This document shows positions 41,166 to 49,275 of a stretch of 64,000 bases of DNA, piece by piece. A program made the translations under genes and the position numbers. The DNA comes from Arthrobacter sp. 18067. Its GTDB lineage: Bacteria; Actinomycetota; Actinomycetes; Actinomycetales; Micrococcaceae. The stretch is taken from assembly GCF_902706295.1 (NCBI RefSeq), contig NZ_CACSJJ010000001.1:434001-498000 (forward strand). Reading direction: 5' to 3'. Position 1 is the stretch's first letter. Each line of letters opens with the position of its first letter. A model generated the notes under the pieces. The model saw nothing but the letters and a program-made list of their open reading frames with translations. It searched no databases and was not told the origin of the DNA.

Positions 41166-42130
41166 GCTGATCGGGACCCAAGCGCGTCGATCAATTGCGG
41201 CACCACCACTGAGACGTCCCCGACGATGCCGAAATCGGCTACGTCGAAGATGGCCGCCTCCGCGTCATTATTAATGGCCACGATCGTTTTGGAGGTCTCC
41301 ATACCGGCACGATGCTGAATGGCACCTGAGATTCCCAGCGCCACATAGAGCTGCGGCGACACCCACACACCTGTTTGCCCCACTTGCGAGGTCTGTGGCA
41401 CAAAGCCTGCATCCACAGCTGCCCGGGAAGCGCCGACGGCGGCGCCAAGCGCGTCGGCCAACTGCTCGACCAGCACAAAATTCCCTTTGGATCCGAGTCC
41501 AAGACCACCGGATACAACTTTGTCCGCAGTGCGAAGCTCTGGCCGGGTCGACGTCGAAGCGGGAACAAATGATTCGACCACAACCGCGGCCCGCGGATTG
41601 GCTGCCACCTCGATGGAAATCAAGCTGGCCACACCGTCAGCGGGCGCCTTGGCTTCGATGGCCCCCTGCCGGATAGTGAGGATGGGAAGCCCTTCCACAA
41701 CTGCATCGACGGCGTACTTTCCGCCGTAGACCGAGTGCGTAGCGACGACCTGTCCGTTCTCCTTTCGGACGTCCACGACGTCTGCGAGTACACCCGTTCC
41801 AACTCGGGCAGCCAAACGCCCTGCCACTTCCCTGCCGTCGGCTGAATTCGCAATCAGAACCGCATCCGGCTGGAATTCCCTGACCACCGCTGCCAGAGCT
41901 TCGACCTGCGGCGTGATGTGCAGGGTCTCAGCGTCCGGTGTTTTTGCGAACACAATCCTGTCTGCTCCAAGCACTCCGAGACGGGTGATCACTTCATTAC
42001 TGGGCGAAGCGGAGCCTGACACGATCGCAAGAGGATTGCCTAGCTTGGCCGCAGCGGCCAATAGGCCGCCGACTGAACCACTGACGCCACCGGACCGAGG
42101 GGTCTCTACATGAACTACGACGTTCGTCAT
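41162..42130 (-). CDS. etfA: Electron transfer flavoprotein subunit alpha (FixB type)
   Basis: 322 residues. The N-terminal alpha/beta domain is MTNVVVHVETPRSGGVSGSVGGLLAAAAKL. The C-terminal FAD domain has ADKVVSGGLGLGSKGNFVLVEQLADALGAAVGASRAAVDAGFVPQTSQVGQTGVWVSPQLYVALGISGAIQHRAGM, including the conserved GxS(R) and TGxxVxPxLYxAxGISGAxQH motifs. The isoalloxazine-binding region is intact, so it should carry FAD. It follows etfB by 14 bases. Confidence 0.93.
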   Translation of the reverse strand: MTNVVVHVETPRSGGVSGSVGGLLAAAAKLGNPLAIVSGSASPSNEVITRLGVLGADRIVFAKTPDAETLHITPQVEALAAVVREFQPDAVLIANSADGREVAGRLAARVGTGVLADVVDVRKENGQVVATHSVYGGKYAVDAVVEGLPILTIRQGAIEAKAPADGVASLISIEVAANPRAAVVVESFVPASTSTRPELRTADKVVSGGLGLGSKGNFVLVEQLADALGAAVGASRAAVDAGFVPQTSQVGQTGVWVSPQLYVALGISGAIQHRAGMETSKTIVAINNDAEAAIFDVADFGIVGDVSVVVPQLIDALGSRSA

Positions 42131-42144
42131 TTCATTTCTCCTAA

Positions 42145-42915
42145 CTAGGCCAAGCGGTTGCTTACAAGGAACTCGACAAGTTCCTTCGCGGCTGTGCCGT
42201 CATCGACTATCTTCTTTCCTGCAGTGCGGGCTGCGCGGACTTGAGTCGACAGGACAGCGGTTCGGGAGCCGGCGTCGTTTGCCAGACCGAGATCAGCCAG
42301 GCTGAGCACGGTTATGGGCTTGCGCTTGGCGCCCAAGATGCCCTTAAAGTTGGGAAAGCGCGCATCAGGGGAACGTTCAGTTACCGAGATAAGAGCTGGG
42401 AGGGAAGCACTCAAACCAAGGATGCCGTCTTCTCCTTGCCGCTGGCCCCGGACGTAGCCGTCTGATAAATCAGTAGAAAACAGACCGCCCAGAAGGGGTA
42501 GGCCGAGGTGCTCGGCGACCATGGCCGGCACGACGCCACTGCGCCCGTCCGTGGATTCATTGCCCGTGATAACAACGTCGAAGTCGACCGTCTTCAGCGC
42601 CGCGGCCAAGACACTTGCCGTTCGTGAAGCGTCGGCGGCCTCCAGCCGATTGTCAAGGATATGGATAGCCGAATCCGCCCCCATGGACAGTCCTCGTCGC
42701 AGCGTCTCTTTTGTGGACTCCGGCCCCATGGATACAAGGACGACGTGTGTACTCCTGTCCGCGTCCTTGTATTGCAGTGCCACTTCCAAAGCGCGTTCAT
42801 TGACCTCGTCAAAGACAGCTTCGCTCGAACCACGATCCAGGCGCCCGCTTGAGACATCGAGCTTACGCTCTTCTGCCGTATCCGGGACCTGCTTGGTCAG
42901 TACAGCAATCTTCAT
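42145..42915 (-). CDS. etfB: Electron transfer flavoprotein subunit beta (FixA type)
   Basis: 256 residues behind AAAGGAG. MKIAVLTKQVPDTAEERKLD, DEVNERALEVALQYKDAD, LRRGLSMGADSAIHI and DVVITGNESTDGRSGVVPAMVAEHLGLPLL define EtfB/FixA. It pairs with EtfA to carry single electrons. No acyl-CoA dehydrogenase and no ETF-quinone oxidoreductase (FixC/FixX) is in the operon. Confidence 0.93.
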   Translation of the reverse strand: MKIAVLTKQVPDTAEERKLDVSSGRLDRGSSEAVFDEVNERALEVALQYKDADRSTHVVLVSMGPESTKETLRRGLSMGADSAIHILDNRLEAADASRTASVLAAALKTVDFDVVITGNESTDGRSGVVPAMVAEHLGLPLLGGLFSTDLSDGYVRGQRQGEDGILGLSASLPALISVTERSPDARFPNFKGILGAKRKPITVLSLADLGLANDAGSRTAVLSTQVRAARTAGKKIVDDGTAAKELVEFLVSNRLA

Positions 42916-42968
42916 TAGGGAACTCCTTTGAATTGATGTCTACGTCAGGAACAGCGACCCCGCCGGTC

Positions 42969-43979
42969 TCAAACTGTCAGCTTCGTATGGCGCCCCACTG
43001 TTGCCAGCGCTTCGTCCACGATGTTCTGCGCGGAGGGGATTACGGCCTCTTCCAGCTCCTCGGAATAAGGAATAGGTGCTCGTGCAGCGCCCATGCGCCG
43101 CGGTGCCGCGTCGAGTTCCCCCCAGCATTCCTGCACAGTGTTGCTGACGAATTCTCCGCCCCATCCGAAGTCCCGGACCGCTTCGTGAACAACTAGGAGG
43201 TGCCGGGTTTTCCGGACTGAAGAGAAGACTGTCTCCATGTCGAAGGGGTACAAGGTCCGCGGATCGATGATTTCCACATCTACCCCTTGCGCGCTGAGAA
43301 CCTGGGCAGCTTCGAGGGCACGCTTCGTCATGAGTTGCGTTGCCACAATAGTGAGGTCCTTGCCTTCACGTGCCACCCGCGCTTGTCCCAGCGGAATGAG
43401 TTCCTTCGTCACGGGGCCCTTGTCGTAATAAAGGGCCTTGTGTTCGAGGAAGACCGTCGGGTTCTCACTCTTGATGGCGCTGCGTAGGAGACCGTATGCG
43501 TCGTTCGCGGTGCCGGGAACGACCACCTCCAACCCCGGGATATGGGCATAGAGGGTTTCCAGCGACTGTGAGTGCTGCGCCGCCTTGCCGATGCCGGATC
43601 CACCGTTACTCCTCACTACCAATGGGGTGGAGAACTGGCCCCCGAACATGTAACGGGATTTGGCGGCCTGGTTGATCAGTCCGTCTGCCCCTAGGAGCAT
43701 GAAATCCGAGTACATTATTTCGACAACAGTCCTGGTGCCCGCCATGGCGGCTCCGGCTCCGGCGGAGATCAGCGTTTCTTCGCTTATGGGCGTGTCCCGG
43801 ACGCGTTCCTTGCCAAACACGTCAGCCATCTTGCGTGTGACACCGTAGATGCCGCCACCGGTACCCCAGGTAGTGAGGTCCTCCCCCATGATGATTGTCG
43901 ACGGATCCTCAGTGAATTCATCGTGCAATGCTGCGTTCAGTGCCCGCCAAATCGTCAACTGCTGAGCTGGCTTATTCAT
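42969..43979 (-). CDS. 2-oxoacid dehydrogenase / acetoin dehydrogenase E1 component, beta subunit
   Basis: 336 residues. ALNAALHDEFTEDPSTIIMGEDLTTWGTGGGIYGVTRKMADVFG, RDTPISEETLISAGAGAAMAGTRTVVEIMYSDFMLLGADGLINQAAKSRYMFGGQ, GPVTKELIPLGQARVAREGKDLTIVA and HEAVRDFGWGGEFVSN are in the order of E1-beta subunits. It forms an alpha2beta2 ThDP enzyme with the gene before it (four-base overlap). The closest type is AcoB/PdhB; the substrate is not determined. Confidence 0.9.
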   Translation of the reverse strand: MNKPAQQLTIWRALNAALHDEFTEDPSTIIMGEDLTTWGTGGGIYGVTRKMADVFGKERVRDTPISEETLISAGAGAAMAGTRTVVEIMYSDFMLLGADGLINQAAKSRYMFGGQFSTPLVVRSNGGSGIGKAAQHSQSLETLYAHIPGLEVVVPGTANDAYGLLRSAIKSENPTVFLEHKALYYDKGPVTKELIPLGQARVAREGKDLTIVATQLMTKRALEAAQVLSAQGVDVEIIDPRTLYPFDMETVFSSVRKTRHLLVVHEAVRDFGWGGEFVSNTVQECWGELDAAPRRMGAARAPIPYSEELEEAVIPSAQNIVDEALATVGRHTKLTV

Positions 43980-44971
43980 CGGTAGTCCTCGCTGACTTGA
44001 GTAAAGGCTGAAGAAACGTCCGGGAAGGGAGAAGACTTGGCGAACTCCTCAGCAGAGTCGACCAGCGTCAGCGCGGACGTGGCTATCGCTTTGAGTTGTG
44101 CCTCATCCAGAACGGTCGAGTCGAGGAGTCTCTTCGCAAGCCGGGCGATCGGGTCGCGGCCCTTCCATTGCTCCACCTGCTCAGCAGTCCTATAGATTTC
44201 CGTGTCTCCGGCCATATGTCCCAGGTACCGATAGGTGTCGGCGACGATAAAAGTCGGGCCTTGCCCGGACCGGGCCCTTTGGACCGCCTCGGCCGCTGCG
44301 TTGCTGACCGCTTCTACATCCATTCCATCGACATCGACTGAAGGCACTCCATAAGCCTCTCCGCGCCGGCGGAGATCTGGCTGGGCCACCATCTCCTCCA
44401 ATGTTGCGGATTGCGCGAAGTGATTGTTCTCGCAAACAAAAATAACGGGAAGTTTCCAGATTGCTGCAAGATTGAAGGCTTCGGCCAACACGCCCTGGTT
44501 GGTGGCTCCGTCGCCGAAATATGCGACGGCCACGTTGTCCGTACCCTGTGCTTGGGCCGCCAGGGCGGCGCCTGTGGCGAGGCCAATTCCGGCGCCGACA
44601 ATCCCGTTGGTTCCCAACAGCCCCAACTCTTTTACTCCGATATGCATGGAGCCACCCTTACCGCCGCAATACCCGTCGCGACGTCCAAGGATTTCCGCCA
44701 GCGTTCTTCCCGCATCGGCGCCTTTGGCCAGACAATGGGCATGCCCGCGATGATTGCTGGCGACACTGTCGGAGGCCCGCAGCGCCCAGGACACACCCAC
44801 CGCCACTGCTTCCATGCCTACCGAAGGGTGAGTGGAGCCCCGGATCAGGCCCTCCTCCGAATAGGTCGGTAGCCGGGACTCGAACTCCCGGATGGTACTC
44901 ATCAGTTCCAAGGCAGATGGTCCATCGATATCAAGGTCGAATCTGGTTGCCTCTGTGATTTCGACAGTCAT
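43976..44971 (-). CDS. 2-oxoacid dehydrogenase / acetoin dehydrogenase E1 component, alpha subunit
   Basis: 331 residues. The ThDP/Mg motif runs from GDG (153-155) to NN (182-183) in YFGDGATNQGVLAEAFNLAA...ENN. RGHAHCLAKGAD and GGKGGSMHIG are the conserved loops of AcoA/PdhA-type subunits. It starts two bases after the lipoyl gene. It decarboxylates or cleaves a 2-oxo compound and would reductively acylate the free-standing lipoyl domain encoded just upstream. Confidence 0.92.
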   Translation of the reverse strand: MTVEITEATRFDLDIDGPSALELMSTIREFESRLPTYSEEGLIRGSTHPSVGMEAVAVGVSWALRASDSVASNHRGHAHCLAKGADAGRTLAEILGRRDGYCGGKGGSMHIGVKELGLLGTNGIVGAGIGLATGAALAAQAQGTDNVAVAYFGDGATNQGVLAEAFNLAAIWKLPVIFVCENNHFAQSATLEEMVAQPDLRRRGEAYGVPSVDVDGMDVEAVSNAAAEAVQRARSGQGPTFIVADTYRYLGHMAGDTEIYRTAEQVEQWKGRDPIARLAKRLLDSTVLDEAQLKAIATSALTLVDSAEEFAKSSPFPDVSSAFTQVSEDYR

Positions 44972-44973
44972 AG

Positions 44974-45201
44974 CTAGCCCACCCTCGCGATGATCGCCTC
45001 AGGTTCCAGGACGTCGCCCTCTGCTGCTACATACGTAAGGGTTCCGCTCGCTGGTGACAATACTTCGACCTGAACCTTTGAAGTTTCAAGCTCGGCGATG
45101 GCCTGGCCTGCGGTGACCTCACTGCCATCTTCTACCAGCCACTCACTGAGGTCTGCTTCAGTTTCGGTGCCCAGGAGTTCCTGCCCCACAATGACGTCCA
45201 C
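44974..45201 (-). CDS. Free-standing lipoyl (biotinyl) domain protein
   Basis: 75 residues, just one lipoyl domain: GTETEADLSEWLVEDGSEVTAG, the target Lys42 in ELETSKVQVEV (E-T-S-K-V replaces the usual E-T-D-K-A), and PASGTLTYVAAEGDVLEPEAIIARVG. No E2 catalytic core follows; the next gene is E1 alpha. It is the first gene of the six-gene operon and must act as a mobile carrier between E1 and another protein. ATG at 45201, GAAAGGATC upstream. Confidence 0.88.
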   Translation of the reverse strand: MDVIVGQELLGTETEADLSEWLVEDGSEVTAGQAIAELETSKVQVEVLSPASGTLTYVAAEGDVLEPEAIIARVG

Positions 45202-45238
45202 AATAAGATCCTTTCGTTGGTGTTTCCTTGTTCCAGCA

Positions 45239-45249
45239 TGGTGCTACCA
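45239..45249. promoter_or_regulatory. FCD/GntR operator, TGGTGCTACCA
   Basis: An 11-base palindrome of the TGGTNNNACCA class bound by FadR/FCD-type GntR regulators, 38 bases upstream of the lipoyl gene start. It matches 46484-46494 in ten of eleven positions. Confidence 0.6.
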
Positions 45250-45472
45250 AGTTGGACGTGTCAATGACTTGTTAGAAATTCGGTTGCTTCCTCACCCCGC
45301 CGTAGGCAAAACAGAGCCAGGAACAGCGGCCACACGGGAGGAGGGAACTCGGGCATTACCGTCCCGCCGTCAGCGCGTGCTCGTCCATCGCCTGGGGCGA
45401 TTCTGATTTACGCAAGTCACGGCTGCCTGCCAGTCGCCGCCGGTCGACGTCGACTTCCTCACGCGCGCTGGA

Positions 45473-46288
45473 TTATTGGCCTATGGAGGCTGTCAGGCCG
45501 CCATCTACGGGCAGGCAAATGCCATTTACGTATTTCGACTCATCGGAAGCCAAGAAAAGTGCCGCTTGGGCAACGTCAAATGAAGTGCCCATTTTTCCCG
45601 TGGGGCTGAGAGCGTGGCGGGCCTCAAGCATTGCTTCAACGGACGGGTAGTTGCCGGCTATCTGCTTGTACATCATCGGCGTTTCGATAAAGCCAGGTGC
45701 GACAGCGTTGGCCCGGATTCCCTTGTCGGCGTACTCGAGGGCCAGATTTACGGTGAACTGAATCAGCCCTCCCTTAGTCGCCGAGTAGCTGGGGTAGTTG
45801 TATCCCAGGTAGCGCATGCCGCCCACCGACGCGATGTTTACGATGCTGCCGTAGCCTTGTTCGAGGAAGATTGGCAAGACATGCTTGCTGGTTATGAAGG
45901 CGCTGGTGAGGTTGACCTTCATGACAAGGTCCCACTCCTCGAGACTCATCTCGACCGGCCCGCCCATCCTTGCGATGCCCACATTGTTATGGAGCACACT
46001 GGGCTTCCCTACTTGGGAAACGCATTCGCGGACAGACGCCTCCACCGCCACATTGTCGGATACGTCCGCTACGGCACCACCGACGGAAATCGAGAGATTT
46101 CTTGACCCCTTCAGCTCTGATAGTTTTTCCAGCGAGCCCTTCACTGCATCGGGCGAAACGTCCACGACGAATACGTTGGCGCCTTCTTCGGCATAGGTGA
46201 GCGCCGCGGCCAGACCGTTATTAATCTCGCCACCTACCGATCCCCCGCCAAATACGATGACTGTTTTCCCTGCCATACGTTCTGTCAT
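45473..46288 (-). CDS. SDR family NAD-dependent oxidoreductase
   Basis: 271 residues. KTVIVFGGGSVGGEINNGLAAALTYAEEGANVFVVD, with a GGGSVGGEI variant of the TGxxxGxG loop and Asp after beta-2, suggesting NAD. HNNVGIARMG replaces NNAG, the catalytic residues are in NIASVGG and YPSYSATKGG, and the C-terminus is NGICLPVDGGLTAS. AAAAGGAG precedes the ATG at 46288. It is transcribed in the same direction as the E1/ETF operon but separated by 271 bases. Confidence 0.88.
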   Translation of the reverse strand: MTERMAGKTVIVFGGGSVGGEINNGLAAALTYAEEGANVFVVDVSPDAVKGSLEKLSELKGSRNLSISVGGAVADVSDNVAVEASVRECVSQVGKPSVLHNNVGIARMGGPVEMSLEEWDLVMKVNLTSAFITSKHVLPIFLEQGYGSIVNIASVGGMRYLGYNYPSYSATKGGLIQFTVNLALEYADKGIRANAVAPGFIETPMMYKQIAGNYPSVEAMLEARHALSPTGKMGTSFDVAQAALFLASDESKYVNGICLPVDGGLTASIGQ

Positions 46289-46601
46289 GACGTCTCCTTT
46301 TCCTATCCTGAATGCTTACTGACGCTCACGGTGAGTGGGGGCGTGCGGTTCACTGCTCATCTTCGAGCCGGACCCATTCGTCCGCATGCCGACTCCCGCC
46401 GAGCGGTGGGTTGGCGCTCGTTATGGATGGCAATCCCCGTTGCTTGACCAGCATGGACTAAGTCATCGCCGTAACCGCAATCTTGGTGTTACCAAAGCAA
46501 CCTTGTCAAGATGCGTCTTTCAAAGTCCTAGTACCATGAGAGGCGCATATCGCATCAAAGGACATCCTTGGTAGCGCCAAGAGCCAACAGAGGAGGGCAC
46601 A
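46289..46601. promoter_or_regulatory. Divergent promoter between SDR and GntR genes
   Basis: 313 bases, no gene. It holds the TGGTGTTACCA palindrome at 46484-46494. The neighbouring GTCAAGATGCGTCTTTCAAAG stretch may hold promoter elements, but these cannot be fixed by eye. Confidence 0.5.
46484..46494. promoter_or_regulatory. FCD/GntR operator, TGGTGTTACCA
   Basis: Core of the longer palindrome TTGGTGTTACCAA, between the divergent SDR and GntR genes. It has the same class and near the same sequence as 45239-45249, indicating one regulator for the SDR gene, the E1/ETF operon and the regulator itself. Confidence 0.65.
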
Positions 46602-47303
46602 GTGGAAGACGATCTTCTGGTCAGGTTACTGAAATTGATGGAGGACGTCGGGCCGGATCAGCGCATTCCATCTGAACGGGAGCTCGTTGTCCAATGGGAG
46701 ACTTCGCGGACGGCGTTGCGTCACCGGCTCAGGATGTTGGAAGCCATGGGCGCCCTCGAAAGAAGAGGCGCCGCAGGGACCTACACGCGCACTGTGAAGC
46801 CGCATGATGTCGCAGCGGCGTTGAAGATAGGCTTGCATTCGTCGGCCCTCTCATCCGCTTCAGCCTTTCAGCCGGTGAGAGTCGCGCTCGAACGGCAGGC
46901 AGCCAAAATGGCAGCGGAGGACTTCAAACCCATACCTGTGGCCCACGCAGAAGATGCCGTGATGCGGATGGAAAAGTCCACATCGCCAGATGCCCTCTAT
47001 GCAGCTGACCTGGATTTTCACCACGCCATTTTCCAGGCCTCCGGGAACGCTGCGCTGATCTTTTTCTCCACGGCAGTCGGTGACCTGATCGCGGACTCGG
47101 TGAGTTCCCGCCGCTCCCGAATGCTTCGACTCGCTAACGATGTAGATGAAATGAGAGTGCTACATCGCGCCATCCTTGAAGCCATCAAAGCCAAGGATCC
47201 GGCAAGCGCCATGGCTGCCATGGATATGCACTTCGACAGAATCGATTCGCTGGAGATTGAGACGCCAAGTTCGCTACCCCTCGCAGACGAATCTATCCAG
47301 TAG
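46602..47303 (+). CDS. GntR family regulator with FCD domain (1)
   Basis: 233 residues from the GTG at 46602 behind AGGAGGG. Short winged helix (DQRIPSERELVVQWETSRTALRHRLRMLEAMGALERR) and an FCD effector domain with the metal-binding pattern (Asp in YAADLDFHHAIFQASGN, His in EMRVLHRAILEAI, His in MAAMDMHFDRI). FCD regulators sense carboxylates. It is the best candidate for the TGGTGNTACCA sites. Confidence 0.88.
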   Translation: MEDDLLVRLLKLMEDVGPDQRIPSERELVVQWETSRTALRHRLRMLEAMGALERRGAAGTYTRTVKPHDVAAALKIGLHSSALSSASAFQPVRVALERQAAKMAAEDFKPIPVAHAEDAVMRMEKSTSPDALYAADLDFHHAIFQASGNAALIFFSTAVGDLIADSVSSRRSRMLRLANDVDEMRVLHRAILEAIKAKDPASAMAAMDMHFDRIDSLEIETPSSLPLADESIQ

Positions 47304-47323
47304 GCCCAGAGGTTAGACTGCTA

Positions 47324-47334
47324 TCGTCTGACAA
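47324..47334. promoter_or_regulatory. FCD/GntR operator, TCGTCTGACAA
   Basis: Near-palindrome matching TTGTCTGACAA at 49096-49106 in ten of eleven positions, 27 bases before the second GntR gene start; consistent with autoregulation. Confidence 0.55.
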
Positions 47335-47361
47335 TCAGCATCGACGACAGTAGGCGCTAAC

Positions 47362-48045
47362 ATGAGTGATCGTTCCACTTTGTCTCCCGTGGCATCGGTA
47401 TCGCGCCGCGATGCCGTCATGAAGGAAATTCGACGCGCAATTGTCGTGGGAACCCTAAAACCCGGGGACAAGCTGACTGAAGTCAAGCTCTCATCGATGC
47501 TGAATGTCAGCCGTCCCACCATCCGCGAAGCTCTGACCCAGCTGGCTCAGGAGGGGCTGCTGGTCCAGGAACCATATAGAGGCCTTCGGGTCGCCACATT
47601 GCGCCCCTCGGAGATCATGGACATCGCGAAGGCCCGCACGGCACTCGATATGCTTGCCGCTGCAACAATCCTGGAAGACACCACCGGACGGCGGCTGGCG
47701 ATGGTGGAAGCCGCTTGGGACGAGTACCGCAGGATCGCTTCTTACCCAGACCCGGCGGTCCTCCATGAGGCGCACATCGCCTTCCATAGGAGTTTTTGGG
47801 TTGCCTCTGAAAATGCATTGCTCCTGCGTTTTTGGCCTGTTACCGAGGCTCATCTGACCATAGCGCTGGCGCAGGATCAGGCGGCCAGGGCGGACCCCGC
47901 TCGAGCCCTTGAAATACACGAACAATTGGTACGCAGCATGCGTTCGGGAGATATGGAAGCGATTGAAGCGGCTTTCGCTGTCCACACCCTGGACAGCGCA
48001 GAGCAGCTGATCAAGCTGCTCGAGCAGCAGGAGGAGACAGTATGA
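47362..48045 (+). CDS. GntR family regulator with FCD domain (2)
   Basis: 227 residues. HTH: RRDAVMKEIRRAIVVGTLKPGDKLTEVKLSSMLNVSRPTIREALTQLAQEGLLVQEPYRGLRVATL, standard FadR-type. FCD domain with HEAHIAFHRSFWVASEN and ALEIHEQLVRSMRSGDMEAIEAAFAVHTL. Its end overlaps the small SDR gene (ATGA). It probably binds TTGTCTGACAA at its own promoter and that of the DapA-like gene. Confidence 0.9.
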   Translation: MSDRSTLSPVASVSRRDAVMKEIRRAIVVGTLKPGDKLTEVKLSSMLNVSRPTIREALTQLAQEGLLVQEPYRGLRVATLRPSEIMDIAKARTALDMLAAATILEDTTGRRLAMVEAAWDEYRRIASYPDPAVLHEAHIAFHRSFWVASENALLLRFWPVTEAHLTIALAQDQAARADPARALEIHEQLVRSMRSGDMEAIEAAFAVHTLDSAEQLIKLLEQQEETV

Positions 48046-48635
48046 AGGTGTTGGTCATTGGAGCAACCGGACTTTTGGGCTCAGCAGCTTCAGCGGCCCT
48101 TTCGGAACGCCATGAGGTGATCCAGGCCTCAAGAAACGGGGACGTTCGAGTGGACTTGGCGGACCACGAGTCCATTCCGAAGATGTTTGAAGCGGTTGGG
48201 AAGGTGGACGCCGTGGTCGCGTGCACCGGCGTCGTGCCTTTCAAGCCGCTGGCAGACCTGACGGCCGCGGATTTTGAGTCTGGCGTGTCGAATAAGGTTT
48301 TGGGACAAGTCAATTTGGTGCTGTTGGGAACTCCGCATGTTAACGATGGCGGATCGTTCACCCTGACTACCGGCGTGCTGGCGCGCGAACCGATCAACAC
48401 AGGCGTAGCAGCCTCCCTGGCCAATGGGGCGCTTGAGTCGTTCGTGATGGCGGCCGCTGCTGAACTTCCGCGTGGAATTCGTATCAACACCGTCAGCCCT
48501 TCGGTTCTTGAGGAAGCCACTGGTTACCACGAGTACTTCCCTGGATTCCCTAAGATTTCCTCGGACGAGGTTGGCCAGGCGTACGTGAAGTCTGTTAATG
48601 GCATCCAGAACGGACGTGTTTTCTCACTGGGCTAA
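48042..48635 (+). CDS. Short SDR-type oxidoreductase
   Basis: 197 residues. MKVLVIGATGLLGSAASAAL is the cofactor loop and VDAVVACTGVVPF replaces NNAG; a catalytic serine is plausible in FTLTTGVLAREP. The Tyr-X-X-X-Lys motif is not in its usual place (SLANGALESFVMAA has no Tyr or Lys), as in the small SDRs annotated simply as short-chain dehydrogenases. Catalytic ability is therefore uncertain. Translationally coupled to the GntR gene and followed by a terminator. Confidence 0.75.
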   Translation: MKVLVIGATGLLGSAASAALSERHEVIQASRNGDVRVDLADHESIPKMFEAVGKVDAVVACTGVVPFKPLADLTAADFESGVSNKVLGQVNLVLLGTPHVNDGGSFTLTTGVLAREPINTGVAASLANGALESFVMAAAAELPRGIRINTVSPSVLEEATGYHEYFPGFPKISSDEVGQAYVKSVNGIQNGRVFSLG

Positions 48636-48656
48636 GTTGAACGAAACCAGACGTTG

Positions 48657-48686
48657 AGAGGGCGGGACCGTATGGTCCGGCCCTCT
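48657..48686 (+). terminator. Terminator hairpin after the GntR/SDR pair
   Basis: AGAGGGC-G-GGACC / GGTCC-G-GCCCTCT with a GTAT loop (one G-G mismatch), followed by TTCGCGTTT. It begins 22 bases after the SDR stop. Confidence 0.75.
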
Positions 48687-49275
48687 TCGCGTTTGAGCTT
48701 GCTGTTGGCTGACTCCGGTCAAGGCGTCATCGAAAACGCCGGTGTTTGGCTTACTTCTTCAGAGGTTACGACGCCGGGAGGCACCTGTGCGCAGCCGTTG
48801 CGATGAAGGACATCAGTCCGCGGTTGAGCACTTCCGCTTCAAGCTTGTCTTGACCGGTGCACTGACCGGCTTGCGGGGCCGGCCATCTCCACTAGTCCGA
48901 GAGCCCAGAACACAGCGGGAGCGGAGACTTCGCTTTGATCTTAGGTCGGGCGGCCAAAGTTGCCAGGCCGGACTTGAGCTGATCTCGGTCGATCCGCCCC
49001 CTTGTCGAGGTAGAGCGCGGAGGACTTACAGACTTTCATGAAGGAGAGGGTAGACGGGCCAGGGCTCGTGATAGTACCGTTGGTATGTAGTTAGATTGTC
49101 TGACAACAAAACAACTGCTATGGGGGCGCCCTCACCCACTCTTCAGCCCTAGGGGCTGACCGATTCCGTGGCGTCCGACGCCAGGCAGCCGGTCCTGGCC
49201 CAGTAGCTCCTCTCCTCCTCTTTTGACGCCGCATACGCGCGTCGGACTCGATCCATAGATAAGGCCCATCAGGAC
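48687..49275. other. Region with possible gene remnant and DapA promoter
   Basis: 589 bases. On the minus strand between 49040 and 48770 coding-like stretches appear in shifting frames (GRIDRDQLKSGLATLAARPK, then SAPAVFWALGLVEMAG, then KLEAEVLNRGLMSFIATAAH), as expected of a decayed gene of unknown family. The last 200 bases carry two palindromes (49075-49085, 49096-49106) ahead of the DapA-like gene. Confidence 0.4.
49075..49106. promoter_or_regulatory. Two palindromes upstream of the DapA-like gene
   Basis: TACCGTTGGTA (49075-49085) and TTGTCTGACAA (49096-49106). The second is a perfect 11-base palindrome of the FCD class and matches the site at 47324, so the second GntR regulator probably controls this promoter. 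Confidence 0.6.

Noticed and set aside
44974..45201. Reading the lipoyl protein as a GcvH or LbpA (sulfur-oxidation) carrier
   Set aside because: At 75 residues with an E-T-S-K-V motif it is a dehydrogenase-type lipoyl domain, shorter than GcvH/LbpA, and no glycine-cleavage or Hdr genes are near.
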